A stretch of 64,000 bases of DNA from Actibacterium sp. MT2.3-13A (GCF_018139985.1 NZ_JAGSOU010000002.1:1-64000); one strand, 5' to 3'; numbered from the stretch's first letter, positions 7,194-17,902 are shown. Translations and numbers: made by a program. Notes: generated by a model from the sequence alone, not told the origin.

Positions 7194-8720
7194 ATGGACG
7201 ACGAACGCGTTGAATTCCATGTCCGTGGCCCCTTCCGGGTCCAGGCCCCCGGAGGCGCGGATATCACCCCGCGGGGATCGAAGCTGCGCGGACTGCTGCT
7301 TCTGCTGCTGACCAGCACGGCCGGCAAGCGCGCGCGTGTGTGGATTCAGGACAAGCTGTGGAGCGATCGGGGGCGCGAACAGGGGGCCGCGAGCCTGCGG
7401 CAGGCGCTGGTCCAGATACGCAAGGCCTTCGGCGCCCACCGGGGCGTTCTGGCCGCCGACCGGCTGGATGTCGCGCTGAACCTCGGCCGCATCCGCCTGT
7501 GCGAGGACGGGACCGGCGAATTCGCCGAGGGCATCGACGTCCGCGACCAGGAATTCGAACATTGGCTGCTGACCGAACGCGCCCGCCGGCCTGGCCCCGA
7601 AGACGCGCCGGCCGCGGGACGTGCCGCCTGGGCGCCCGCGGTCCCGCTGCCATCGCGGCCCTGGACCATCGTGGTGCGCGCCGGGAACGATCCGCGCAAC
7701 CCGTCCTGGTGGGTCGAGCAACTGGTGGCCGACGGGGTCGTGCTGTCCCTCAGAGAGACCTTCAACGCGACCGTCCACCGGAACGGCCACCGGAACGGTG
7801 CCGCCGCCGCCGAAGGCCCCGCCTGGGTGGTCGACCTTGCGAGCTTCTCGCCCGACCGCCGGAGGTTCGGGATACGGGCGGCGCTGAGCGAACAGGGGTC
7901 GGGGCACCAGTTGTGGTCCGGCTACCGGATCGTCCGGCGGACCGATGCGCCGCCCGTCGAGCACCCCGACATCCTGCAATTCACCAATGCGCTGGTGGCC
8001 GCGGTGGCCGACGGCCTGCTGGCCGGGGAGGGCCGGCTGCCGGGCGCCGTGCGCGCGGACCTGCGCTGCTGCGCCGCCATCCGCCGGCTGTTCCTGATGA
8101 AGCCCGACGAGGTGAAACGCGCCGATGAAACCTTTGCCGAGGCGTTCGAGATCGCCGGACGGGGCACCTACCTGGGCTGGCGGGCGCAGGTGCGCACCAT
8201 CCAGCGCATCAAGCGTTACCGGGATGCGCTGGACGATCTCCGGGAGGAGGGTGCGCGTTTCGCGGCCCGCGCCCTGCAGCTGGCGCCGCGCAATTCGGTC
8301 GTCCTGGCCGCCCTGGCCAACACGCGGCTGTTTCTCGAAGGGGATGTCGCGGGCGGCCATGAACTCGCCGCCCGGAGCGCCCGGATCAATCCGGCCAACC
8401 CCATGGCATGGTGGGCGCTCAGTTCGGCGCAGCTGTATTCCGGCGCGGTGGATGCGGCCTGCGAGAACGCGGCAAGGGCGCGTCACCTGGCGGGGATGCC
8501 CTCTGCCACGACCTGTGCACTGCCGTTCTTCGTGGCCCCGCCCGCATTTCGCCGCGGCAATGGCAGCGCCGCGTTCGGTTGCGCAAGCCGGGTTGCGGGA
8601 TCGAGGGGCGGTGCGGCGCCCGGCTTCAGCGGTCCCGCCGGGGTCGCCGATCGCGCGCCGGCCCAGGTCGGGCAAAGGGGGATGATCGAACTGAAATGCG
8701 TCCCGCCGAATTGCGCCTGA
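7194..8720 (+). CDS. SARP-like transcriptional regulator with TPR region; C-terminus possibly frameshifted
   Basis: A 508-residue protein. Residues about 5-95 look like the winged-helix domain of SARP/BTAD-type regulators (FRVQAPGG, then LRGLLLLLLT, LWSDRGREQGAASLRQALVQIRKAF). A middle region and a TPR-like helical repeat region (about 330-430, with AARALQLAPRNSVVLAALAN and ARINPANPMAWWALSSAQLY) follow, as in adenylate-cyclase-like regulators without the cyclase domain. After about residue 440 the sequence loses TPR character and becomes Gly/Ala/Arg-rich. Plausible TPR-like fragments appear in other frames, suggesting one or more frameshifts or decay of the last 60-70 residues. Confidence 0.7.
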   Translation: MDDERVEFHVRGPFRVQAPGGADITPRGSKLRGLLLLLLTSTAGKRARVWIQDKLWSDRGREQGAASLRQALVQIRKAFGAHRGVLAADRLDVALNLGRIRLCEDGTGEFAEGIDVRDQEFEHWLLTERARRPGPEDAPAAGRAAWAPAVPLPSRPWTIVVRAGNDPRNPSWWVEQLVADGVVLSLRETFNATVHRNGHRNGAAAAEGPAWVVDLASFSPDRRRFGIRAALSEQGSGHQLWSGYRIVRRTDAPPVEHPDILQFTNALVAAVADGLLAGEGRLPGAVRADLRCCAAIRRLFLMKPDEVKRADETFAEAFEIAGRGTYLGWRAQVRTIQRIKRYRDALDDLREEGARFAARALQLAPRNSVVLAALANTRLFLEGDVAGGHELAARSARINPANPMAWWALSSAQLYSGAVDAACENAARARHLAGMPSATTCALPFFVAPPAFRRGNGSAAFGCASRVAGSRGGAAPGFSGPAGVADRAPAQVGQRGMIELKCVPPNCA

Positions 8721-8827
8721 GCGGGGCTGTGGCGCGGGCCATGCCGAGACCTAATTCCATCGCGGCCGCCAGCCCTGGCAAGCGGGTTTCGGCGGTGGAA
8801 AAATTAAGGGGCCGGTTTTCGGGAAAA

Positions 8828-8917
8828 TGGCGGAGAGACAGGGATTCGAACCCTGGGATCCCGTGAAGGATCAACGGTTTTCGAGACCGCCCCGTTCGAC
8901 CACTCCGGCACCTCTCC
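8828..8917 (-). tRNA. tRNA-Ser (anticodon CGA)
   Basis: The minus strand begins GGAGAGGTGCCGGAGTGGTC. It has the anticodon loop CTCGAAA (anticodon CGA), a long variable arm typical of serine tRNAs, a T-arm with GGTTCGAATCC, and ends TCTCTCC-G-CCA. The 7-bp acceptor stem pairs, and CCA is encoded at 8828-8830. It decodes UCG codons, which are common in this GC-rich genome. Confidence 0.96.
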
Positions 8918-9014
8918 GCGACCAAGTGGTTTGTGAGCGCGGGGTTTAGTCGGAAGAGCGGGACGGTGCAACCGCTTTTTCGGCCCGGCCGGGCAAAAGT
9001 TTTCCACAGGGCGG

Positions 9015-9052
9015 CGCGCCCCGGCGGCCGGCCCGCAGGCCGCCGGGGCGCG
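9015..9052. repeat. Perfect 15-bp GC-only inverted repeat between divergent tRNA-Ser and DUF2059 genes
   Basis: CGCGCCCCGGCGGCC (9015-9029) and its exact reverse complement (9038-9052) flank an 8-base loop. It does not end any visible gene, because both neighbours point away from it. There is no U-tract. Role unknown. Confidence 0.6.
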
Positions 9053-9197
9053 TGCGTGGACCGGCCTTTCTTCGGGCGCGTTCTGCGGGTGCAATCCGCG
9101 CGGAAAGGCGCGCCGCGCTTCCGAGGTTGCGGCTTGGATTACACCGCGCGCGGGCCTAGGGTGGGGTGTCACATGCATACCGGACCGGAGGGCCGTC

Positions 9198-10019
9198 TTG
9201 ACCCGTTTTGTTGCTGCCTGCCTGACCCTGATCTGCCTGGCTCTGCCCGTGCGGGCCGAGCCGGATCGGCTCGATGCGCTGATCGAGGCGCTGGCGATGG
9301 ACGACATCCTTGAGATCATGCGCCAGGAGGGCATCGACTATGGCGAGGACCTGCGCGAGGAGATGTTCCCCGGCCGGGGCGGCGCGGCCTGGACCGCGAC
9401 GGTGGCGCGAATCTACGACGGCGCGCGTATCCGCGCGGTGATGCGCGCGGGCCTGGCCCAGGAGCTGGAGGGGACCGACCTGGACCCGCTGATCGCGTTC
9501 TTCACCTCCGAGACCGGCGCGCGGGCGATCGCGCTGGAGGTCCGGGCGCGGCGCGCGCTGCTGGACGATGCCGTGGTCGAGGCCAGCCGCGACGCGCTGG
9601 CCGCGATGCGGACGCGCGACGATCCCCGGCTGGCGCTGCTGACCCGTTTCGTGCGGGCCAACGACCTGCTCGATTTCAACGTGGTGGGGGCGTTGAACGC
9701 AAATTACGCCTTCTATGTCGGACTGGTCGATGGCGGCGCCTTCCCCTTCGAGATCACCGAGGAGCAGATGCTGAGCGATGTCTGGTCGCAGGAGGCCGAC
9801 GTCCGGCTGGAGACCGAGCAATGGCTTTATTCCTACCTCGCGATGGCCTATGACCCGCTGCCCGACGCCGATCTGGAGGCCTATATCGCGATCTCGGAGA
9901 CGCCCGAGGGCAAGGCCCTGAACCGCGCGCTGTTCGAGGCGTTCGACGTGCTGTTCCGGGGTATCTCGCGCGAGCTGGGCCTCGCGGCCGCGCGGCTGAT
10001 CTCGGGCGAGGACATCTAG
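9198..10019 (+). CDS. DUF2059 domain-containing periplasmic protein
   Basis: A 273-residue protein with a clear signal peptide (hydrophobic to about residue 18, cleavage near VRA-E). The mature part is almost wholly helical and acidic. Segments such as DDILEIMRQEG and the later IAFFTSETG and AYIAISETPEGKALN match the DUF2059 pattern, in which a 'FxSxxG' helix pair follows a region of conserved helices. The start is a TTG placed 5 bases after GGAGGG; no in-frame ATG fits. It stands alone, about 200 bases before rplU. The function of the family is not established. Confidence 0.8.
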   Translation: MTRFVAACLTLICLALPVRAEPDRLDALIEALAMDDILEIMRQEGIDYGEDLREEMFPGRGGAAWTATVARIYDGARIRAVMRAGLAQELEGTDLDPLIAFFTSETGARAIALEVRARRALLDDAVVEASRDALAAMRTRDDPRLALLTRFVRANDLLDFNVVGALNANYAFYVGLVDGGAFPFEITEEQMLSDVWSQEADVRLETEQWLYSYLAMAYDPLPDADLEAYIAISETPEGKALNRALFEAFDVLFRGISRELGLAAARLISGEDI

Positions 10020-10053
10020 CCCGGGCCGGGGTGGGCGGCGCCGGGCATCAGCC

Positions 10054-10082
10054 TTGACTTCTGGACGGGTTTCCCGGATAAG
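10054..10082 (+). promoter_or_regulatory. Candidate promoter of rplU-rpmA
   Basis: TTGACT (10054-10059), then 17 bases, then GATAAG (10077-10082), about 135 bases upstream of rplU. The long leader between promoter and gene could hold ribosomal-protein autoregulation, but no known L21 leader could be confirmed by eye. Confidence 0.5.
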
Positions 10083-10219
10083 CGCGGTCTCTGCCGGGCT
10101 TCGCGTCCGGCGGATTCGATTCATGTTGTCCGTGAAGGGCACGCTGTCCGAAGGCGCTGATTGGCAGGAAACACCGCAGATGCGGGGCCAAAGGACGCGG
10201 TGAAGAAAAGGAAAACCGG

Positions 10220-10813
10220 ATGTTCGCGGTTCTTAAGACCGGTGGCAAGCAGTACAAGGTGCAGAGCGGTGACGTACTGCGCGTTGAGAAGCTGGCCGCC
10301 GAAGCTGGTGAAAAAGTCCAGTTCAACGAGATTCTGATGGTCGGGGCCACGGTTGGCGCGCCCACCGTCGATGGCGCGGCCGTGCAGGCCGAGGTGATCG
10401 AGCAGATCAAAGGCCCGAAGACGATCAACTTCGTCAAGCGTCGCCGCAAGCACAGCTCGAAGCGCACCAAGGGCCACCGTCAGCAACTGACCCTGCTGCG
10501 CGTGACCGAGATCCTGGAATCGGGTGCCGACAAGTCGGGCGTCAAGGCCGCCGTGGGCGCCGCCTCCGTGGCCAGCCTGGCCGCTGCCGCTCCGGCCCCC
10601 AAGGCCGCGAAGAAGGCCGCCGCGCCGGCCGCCGCCGCGTCCGCCGCTGACGACCTGACCAAGATCAACGGTGTCGGCCCCGCCGCCGCCAAGAAGCTGG
10701 CCGAGGCCGGCATCACCACGTTCGCCCAGCTGGCCGCGATCGACGTCGACAGCTTCGACGCCGTGAAGGTGAAGGCCGAGTGGGTCGAACAGGCCAAAGA
10801 ACTGGTCGGCTAA
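10220..10813 (+). CDS. rplU: Large-subunit ribosomal protein L21, with C-terminal helix-hairpin-helix extension
   Basis: Residues 1-102 are canonical bL21 ([15 protein letters not shown] at the start, [16 protein letters not shown] near 74-89). At 197 residues it is nearly twice the usual length. An Ala/Lys-rich linker (about 110-145) leads to a domain around 146-197 with the helix-hairpin-helix pattern [20 protein letters not shown], as found on L21 in many Rhodobacterales. An AAGGAA ribosome site supports the start. It forms an operon with rpmA, 18 bases downstream. Confidence 0.97.
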   Translation: MFAVLKTGGKQYKVQSGDVLRVEKLAAEAGEKVQFNEILMVGATVGAPTVDGAAVQAEVIEQIKGPKTINFVKRRRKHSSKRTKGHRQQLTLLRVTEILESGADKSGVKAAVGAASVASLAAAAPAPKAAKKAAAPAAAASAADDLTKINGVGPAAAKKLAEAGITTFAQLAAIDVDSFDAVKVKAEWVEQAKELVG

Positions 10814-10831
10814 GGATAGGAGTGAAGCGAG

Positions 10832-11101
10832 ATGGCACATAAAAAAGCTGGCGGTTCGTCCCGCAACGGTCGCGACTCTGCCGGTCGCCGCCTCGGCGTC
10901 AAGAAATATGGCGGCCAGGCCGTCATCCCGGGCAACATCATCGTGCGTCAGCGCGGCACCAAGTGGTGGCCGGGCGAAGGCGTCGGCATGGGCAAGGATC
11001 ACACCATCTTTGCGACCGTCGATGGCGCGGTGACCTTCCACAAGGGCCTCAAGGGCCGCACCTTCATTTCGGTCCTCCCGTCGGCGGAGGCCGCGGAATA
11101 A
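10832..11101 (+). CDS. rpmA: Large-subunit ribosomal protein L27
   Basis: An 89-residue bL27 starting [16 protein letters not shown], with the conserved N-terminal tail that reaches the peptidyl-transferase centre, followed by [10 protein letters not shown] and the barrel core. Normal length. It is cotranscribed with rplU and followed by a strong terminator. Confidence 0.98.
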   Translation: MAHKKAGGSSRNGRDSAGRRLGVKKYGGQAVIPGNIIVRQRGTKWWPGEGVGMGKDHTIFATVDGAVTFHKGLKGRTFISVLPSAEAAE

Positions 11102-11131
11102 GCCGAAAACCCAAGCGGTTCGATAAAATCA

Positions 11132-11170
11132 GGGGGATCGGCAAAGCGCCGGTCCCCCCGTTTCATTTTT
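11132..11170 (+). terminator. Rho-independent terminator of rplU-rpmA
   Basis: An 11-bp stem (GGGGGATCGGC / GCCGGTCCCCC, one G-T pair) with a short loop is followed by GTTTCATTTTT, about 30 bases past the rpmA stop. Confidence 0.9.
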
Positions 11171-11225
11171 GGCCCCTGGCGGGGCGCGCGCAGTGATTTA
11201 AGATGCATTCCGGAGGAGGGAAGGC

Positions 11226-11765
11226 ATGAAACTGGATACCATCGTCAGCCAACCGGTGATCGAAACGGGGCGGTTTTGCCTGCGTCCGCTGCGCAAGTCG
11301 GACGCGGGGCTTCTGCACATGTATGCCGGCGACGAGCGCGTGGCGCGCTACACCCGCTCGGTCCCGCATCCGATGCCGCCCGGCGCGGCCGAGGCCTTCG
11401 TCGCCCGCGCGCTGGAGGAGGGCCGGAGCGAGGATGTCTGGGCGATGGACGGCGCCGCGCAGGGGCTGGGGGAACTTCTCGGCGTGATCACGCTGGAGCG
11501 GATGGACCGCGACCAGTCGCAGATCGGTTATTGGGTGGCGCCGGCGCTGTGGAACAGCGGCATCGCGTCCGAGGCCGTGCACGCGCTGCTCGACGCCAAC
11601 CCGCAGGGCTGCAAGACGGTGTTCGCCGAGGTGTTCCAGGACAATCCGGGATCGGCCCGGGTGCTGACCAACGCGGGTTTCGAATATATCGGGGATGCCG
11701 AGGCGTTCTCGGTGTCGCGGGGGGCCCAGGTGGCGACCTGGACCTATCTCAAGAAGCTGGGATGA
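11226..11765 (+). CDS. GNAT-family N-acetyltransferase (RimJ/RimL-like)
   Basis: A 179-residue acetyltransferase of the type that modifies protein N-termini or small amines with acetyl-CoA. It shows the RimJ/RimL-like layout: TGRFCLRPLRKSDAGLL at the start (residues about 16-34, here with ETGRF), IGYWVAPALWNSGIASEAV near 100-118, then the VF..NPGSARVLTNAGFEYIG motif near 135-153. An AGGAGGGAAGG ribosome site supports the ATG. It lies between the rpmA terminator and obg, 77 bases before obg. The substrate is unknown. Confidence 0.85.
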   Translation: MKLDTIVSQPVIETGRFCLRPLRKSDAGLLHMYAGDERVARYTRSVPHPMPPGAAEAFVARALEEGRSEDVWAMDGAAQGLGELLGVITLERMDRDQSQIGYWVAPALWNSGIASEAVHALLDANPQGCKTVFAEVFQDNPGSARVLTNAGFEYIGDAEAFSVSRGAQVATWTYLKKLG

Positions 11766-11824
11766 GGCGCGCGGCGGGCCTTGAGGGCCGGCCGCTTGTC
11801 CTATATCGCCAGATCAACACATGA

Positions 11825-13970
<2,146 letters not shown>

Positions 13971-13974
<4 letters not shown>

Positions 13975-15227
13975 CTGACGCTGAGAACATCCACGACATG
14001 ATGACCGCGATCGGCGCCCGCGCGAAGGCTGCCGCCGCCGAGCTGGCCTTTGCCCCCGCCGAGGCCAAGCGCCGCGCGCTGGAGGCCGCCGCCGATGCGG
14101 TCTGGGCGAACCGGGCCGGGATCGTCGCCGCCAATGAAAAGGACATGGAATTCGGCCGCGACAAGGGGCTGAGCCCGGCCATGCTGGACCGGCTGATGCT
14201 CGACGAGACCCGCATCCGGGGCATCGTCGCCGGCCTGCGCGCCGTGGCCGCCCAGAAGGATCCGGTGGGCGAGGTCATCGCCGAGTGGGACATGCCCTCG
14301 GGCCTGCATATCCGCCGCGTCCGCACGCCGCTGGGCGTGGTCGGCGTGATCTACGAAAGCCGCCCCAACGTGACCGCCGACGCCGGCGCGCTCTGCCTCA
14401 AGGCGGGCAACGCCGTGATCCTGCGCGGCGGCTCGGAAAGTTTCCATTCCTCCGGCGCGATCCACGCCTGCCTGGTCGAGGGGCTACGCGCCGCCGGCCT
14501 GCCCGAGGACGCGATCCAGCTCGTCCCCACCCGCGACCGCGCCGCCGTCAGCGAGATGCTGACCATGACCGGCGCCATCGACGTGATCGTGCCCCGCGGC
14601 GGCAAGGGGCTCGTCGGCCTCGTGCAGCGCGAGGCGCGGGTGCCGGTCTTCGCCCATCTCGAAGGCATCGTGCATATCTACATCGACAAATCCGCCGACC
14701 CGAAGAAGACGCTGGACGTGGTGCTCAACGCTAAGACCCGGCGCCCCGGAATCTGCGGCGCCGCCGAATGCCTGCTGATCCATCGCGACATCGCCGCCGG
14801 CCTTGGCCAGCAGGTGCTCGACGCGCTGATGGCGGCCGGGGTCGAGGTGCGCGCGGGCGCGGGGCTGCGCGGCACGACGCCCGCCACCGACGAGGACTGG
14901 GGTCACGAATATCTCGACATGATCATCGCGGCCAAGCTCGTCGATGACGTGGACGGCGCCATCGCCCATATCCGGCGCTACGGCTCCAGCCACACCGACT
15001 GCATCCTGGCCGAGGACGCCGCCGCCGCCGAGCGCTTCTTCCAGCGCCTCGACAGCGCGATCCTGATGCACAACGCCTCCACCCAGTTCGCCGATGGCGG
15101 CGAGTTCGGCATGGGCGCCGAGATCGGCATCGCCACCGGAAAGATGCACGCCCGCGGCCCGGTGGGCGCCGAGCAGCTGACCAGCTTCAAATACCTGGTC
15201 GAGGGCGCGGGGACCACGCGCGCCTGA
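13971..15227 (+). CDS. proA: Glutamate-5-semialdehyde dehydrogenase (gamma-glutamyl phosphate reductase)
   Basis: A 418-residue NADPH-dependent reductase that turns the ProB product into glutamate semialdehyde, the second step of proline synthesis. Family motifs: [16 protein letters not shown] near 122-137, LRGGSE, and [15 protein letters not shown] near 256-270, which holds the catalytic cysteine. The C-terminal part has SSHTDCI and [11 protein letters not shown]. The length is normal. It is the last gene of obg-proB-proA and converges on chpT. Confidence 0.96.
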
Positions 15228-15229
15228 CC

Positions 15230-15257
15230 CCCTTCTTCTTGGCGCAAATACTCATGG
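15230..15257 (-). repeat. Dispersed convergent-junction repeat, copy A
   Basis: Read on the minus strand: GAGTATTTGCGCCAAGAAGAAGG. It lies between the convergent stops of proA (15227) and chpT (15292). Related copies are at 22113-22140, 23471-23498 and 53663-53693; the shared core is (G/A)TATTT, three to four bases, then GCCA-AGAAGAA or a close variant. Confidence 0.65.
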
Positions 15258-15291
15258 CCGCGCCGGTCTTTCCCCGCGCGCGGCCCGGGGC

Positions 15292-15900
15292 TCAGAACAG
15301 GATCTCGATCCGGCCGTCCCCCAGGGTGACGGCCGGCGCGCGCCCGGCCTCCGCCGCGGCCAGCGGCAGCAGGGCGAATTGGACCTCGGCGGCGGACAGG
15401 CCCGCGGCCGGCGCGGGATCGTCCAGCTGCCGCCACAGCCGCGGCTCAATGCGGATACGCGGCCCCGCGCCGATCAGCCGCCAGTGCCCGCCCGCCTCGG
15501 CCAGCCGGATCGTGCCGCCCTGGGGCAGGGCGCAGACCATCCCGAGGACCAGCAGCAGCGCCAGCTTGGCGTCGCGGCGGCCGATCGCGGCGGGCAACTC
15601 GGTGCTCAGGGCGATGCGGCCGCCGTCGAAACTGTCGGCCAGCACCGCGGCCAGTTCGGCGCCGGACAGCGCCTGGCCCTCGGTCGCCGCGCCGAAGGCG
15701 ATGCGGAAGAACCGGATCCAGGCATTGGCGCTGTCCACGCTCTGGGCGATCAGCGCCAGCTCCGGCGCGACGCCGGGCGTCTTGCCGGTCAGGCTCAGCA
15801 GCTCCAGCCCATTGCCGATGGCGCCGAGAGGGTTGATAAGGTCATGACAGATGCGCGAGCCGACCAGCGCGCTGATATCGGGACGGGAACGCGTGGTCAC
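15292..15900 (-). CDS. chpT: Histidine phosphotransferase ChpT
   Basis: A 202-residue dimeric phosphotransferase that in alphaproteobacteria passes phosphate from the hybrid kinase CckA to the response regulators CtrA and CpdR. The diagnostic helix RICHDLINPLGAIGNGLELL (residues about 17-36) carries the phosphorylated His19. The C-terminal half is a degenerate, non-ATP-binding kinase-like fold (GGTIRLAEAGG, LPLAAAEAGR). The length matches the family. It is divergent from the DUF3553 gene. A perfect CtrA-type box lies about 250 bases upstream, before olsB. Confidence 0.88.
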   Translation of the reverse strand: MTTRSRPDISALVGSRICHDLINPLGAIGNGLELLSLTGKTPGVAPELALIAQSVDSANAWIRFFRIAFGAATEGQALSGAELAAVLADSFDGGRIALSTELPAAIGRRDAKLALLLVLGMVCALPQGGTIRLAEAGGHWRLIGAGPRIRIEPRLWRQLDDPAPAAGLSAAEVQFALLPLAAAEAGRAPAVTLGDGRIEILF

Positions 15901-15927
15901 CCTGAGACCTCACGGAAGGACAGTGAC

Positions 15928-16110
15928 ATGAACGATCTGAACGCGATGCTGGAGCCGGGCATGTTCGTCCGCCACCCCACGCGCCCGGACTGGGGGCTGG
16001 GGCAGGTGCAGTCCAACATCAACGGCCGTATCACCGTCAATTTCGTCGAAGCCGGCAAGGTGGTGATCGATGGCGCGCGGGTGGCCCTCATTCCGGTTTT
16101 CGACTCCTGA
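15928..16110 (+). CDS. DUF3553 domain-containing small protein
   Basis: A 60-residue protein starting at an ATG with GGAAGGA upstream. It matches the small DUF3553 family: MFVRHPTRPDWGLGQVQS, then ITVNFVEAGK. This is a compact beta-barrel-like module in which a W-G-x-G-x-V turn and an F-E-x-G-K strand are conserved; related modules occur in UvrD/PcrA-type helicase tails. Free-standing copies are common in Rhodobacteraceae. It is divergent from chpT with 27 bases between starts. The function is not established. Confidence 0.8.
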   Translation: MNDLNAMLEPGMFVRHPTRPDWGLGQVQSNINGRITVNFVEAGKVVIDGARVALIPVFDS

Positions 16111-16144
16111 ACCCTTTACTGCGGCCAGCGTGAGCATGAATTCA

Positions 16145-16159
16145 TTAACAAAGGGTTAA
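16145..16159. promoter_or_regulatory. Perfect CtrA-type box (TTAA-N7-TTAA) upstream of olsB
   Basis: TTAACAAAGGGTTAA lies in the 145-base gap between the DUF3553 gene and olsB. It matches the full CtrA consensus TTAA-N7-TTAA of alphaproteobacteria. The ChpT gene, whose product helps phosphorylate CtrA, lies just upstream. Binding is inferred from the motif. Confidence 0.6.
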
Positions 16160-16255
16160 CAAATCCCGTTCCGCGGCGCGCAGCGCCCGGTTGCAAAATT
16201 CGCGGCGCCTGCCTAAAACCTCGGCACCCGCCGCAACCGGAGGCTTTCTTCGCCC

Positions 16256-17035
16256 ATGCGCCCCCCTGAACCCCATTTCGAGCTGCGCCTGGCCCGGACG
16301 CCCGAGGATCTGCGCGCCGCCCAGCGTCTGCGCTACGAGGTCTTCGTGGCGGAACTCGGCGGCGATGGCGCGCTGGTCGATCACGACGCGCGGCTGGAGC
16401 GCGACGAATTCGACCCGTTCTACGACCACCTGCTGCTGATCGACACCCGCCGCGACGCGGCGGCGCTCGACCATGTGGTCGGGGTCTACCGCCTGCTGCG
16501 CGACGACCAGGCCGCGCGCCTGGGGCGATTCTATGTCGAGGACGAATACGACCTGTCGGTTCTGAAACAGAGCGGCCGCAGGCTGCTGGAGCTGGGCCGC
16601 TCCTGCCTGCACCGCGACTATCGGGGCGGCACGGCGATGTATCAGCTGTGGCAGGGGCTGGCCGGCTATGTGCTGGAGCACGGGATCGAGGTTCTGTTCG
16701 GCGTGGCCAGCTTCCACGGCACGGATATCGAGGCGCTGAGAATGCCGCTGTCCTACCTGCATCACGCCCATCTCGCCCCGCCGGAACTGCGCGTGCGCGC
16801 GCAGCCGGCGCATTTCCAGCGGATGGACCTGGTGCCGGCGGAACGGATCGACCGCAAGGCGGCGATGCTGGCGACGCCGGCGCTGATCAAGGCCTATCTG
16901 CGGCTCGGCGGGTTTGTGGGCGAGGGCGCCTATGTCGATCGCGCCTTCAATACCACCGATGTCTGCCTGGTGATGGACACCGAGCGGATGAACGCCAAGA
17001 CGCGCGCGCTCTACACCAGGGGCGTGTCGCGGTGA
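16256..17035 (+). CDS. olsB: L-ornithine N-alpha-acyltransferase OlsB
   Basis: A 259-residue GNAT-like acyltransferase that joins a 3-hydroxy fatty acid from acyl-ACP to ornithine, making lyso-ornithine lipid. Family features: QRLRYEVFVAELGG near 22-35, VVGVYRLLRDDQA near 77-89, LELGRSCLHRDYRGG near 112-126, and a substrate-pocket region containing FGVASFHGTD. The stop overlaps the GTG start of olsA, so the pair is an operon in reaction order. A perfect CtrA-type site lies 97 bases upstream. Confidence 0.9.
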   Translation: MRPPEPHFELRLARTPEDLRAAQRLRYEVFVAELGGDGALVDHDARLERDEFDPFYDHLLLIDTRRDAAALDHVVGVYRLLRDDQAARLGRFYVEDEYDLSVLKQSGRRLLELGRSCLHRDYRGGTAMYQLWQGLAGYVLEHGIEVLFGVASFHGTDIEALRMPLSYLHHAHLAPPELRVRAQPAHFQRMDLVPAERIDRKAAMLATPALIKAYLRLGGFVGEGAYVDRAFNTTDVCLVMDTERMNAKTRALYTRGVSR

Positions 17036-17856
17036 GCCCGACCTGGGATCCGGGCGACACGCCGCCGCAGCCCGCGCCGCAGGGCCTCGACTGGCTGCGC
17101 GTGGCCTGGCGCGGGGGGGCGCTGGCGGCGATCACGTTCGGCTGCCTGGGCCTGCTGCTGCTGGTGCGGCTGTTCGAGCGGCCGCTCTGCGGCTGGCACC
17201 GCCCGGTGACGCCCTACATCACCCAGTTCGTCTGCCGCATGGCCTTCGTCATCCTGCGCATCCCGTTCACGGTGCGCGGCCACCTGATGCGCGAGCGCGG
17301 CGCGGTGGTGGCCAATCACGCCAGCTGGCTCGACATCTTCGCGCTGAACGCGCGCAAGCGGATCTATTTCGTCTCCAAGTCCGAGGTCGCGGGCTGGCCC
17401 GGCATCGGCTGGCTGGCGCGCGCCACCGGCACGGTGTTCATCAACCGCAAGGGCCGCGAGGCGCGCGCCCAGAAGGACCTGTTCGAGGCGCGGCTGGGGG
17501 CCGGCCACAAGCTGCTGTTCTTTCCGGAGGGCACCTCGACCGACGGTCAACGCGTGCTGCCCTTCAAATCCACGCTCTTCGCGGCCTTCTTTTCTGACCA
17601 CCTGCGCGAGTTCATGCATGTCCAGCCGGTGACGGTGATCTATCGCGGCCCCGAGGGGGGCGACCCGCGCTTCTACGGCTGGTGGGGCGAGATGGAATTC
17701 GGAGAGCACCTGCTGAAGGTGCTGGCGGCGCGCGAGCAGGGCTCGGTCGAGCTGGTCTATCACCCGCCGCTGCGGGTGGCCGATTTCGCGGACCGCAAGG
17801 CGCTGGCGAAATACTGCGAGGAGATGGTGCGCAGCGCCCTGCCGTCCGACGGGTAG
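17032..17856 (+). CDS. olsA: Lyso-ornithine lipid O-acyltransferase OlsA (PlsC family)
   Basis: A 274-residue membrane acyltransferase that adds the second acyl chain to lyso-ornithine lipid. One N-terminal membrane helix (about 27-48) precedes the PlsC domain with the NHASWLD (HX4D) catalytic motif and the acceptor motif FFPEGTSTDG. It starts at GTG overlapping the olsB stop (GTGA); the upstream in-frame alternatives fall deep inside olsB. Two tandem hairpins follow immediately. Confidence 0.9.
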   Translation: MSPTWDPGDTPPQPAPQGLDWLRVAWRGGALAAITFGCLGLLLLVRLFERPLCGWHRPVTPYITQFVCRMAFVILRIPFTVRGHLMRERGAVVANHASWLDIFALNARKRIYFVSKSEVAGWPGIGWLARATGTVFINRKGREARAQKDLFEARLGAGHKLLFFPEGTSTDGQRVLPFKSTLFAAFFSDHLREFMHVQPVTVIYRGPEGGDPRFYGWWGEMEFGEHLLKVLAAREQGSVELVYHPPLRVADFADRKALAKYCEEMVRSALPSDG

Positions 17857-17857
17857 G

Positions 17858-17902
17858 CGATTTTTCCGCGAAAAATCGGATCGAAATTTCGCGGAAATTT
17901 CG
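17858..17902. terminator. Two tandem bidirectional hairpins between convergent olsA and thiE-like genes
   Basis: CGATTTTTC-CGC-GAAAAATCG (17858-17878) is followed 3 bases later by CGAAATTTC-GCG-GAAATTTCG (17882-17902). Both are perfect 9-bp stems with 3-base loops and A/T runs inside the stems. The two can also pair with each other as one larger inverted repeat. They fill the 50-base gap between two convergent stops. Confidence 0.7.

Noticed and set aside
8828-8917. An integration site for a genomic island at tRNA-Ser
   Set aside because: No integrase gene and no direct repeat of the tRNA 3' end was seen on either side.
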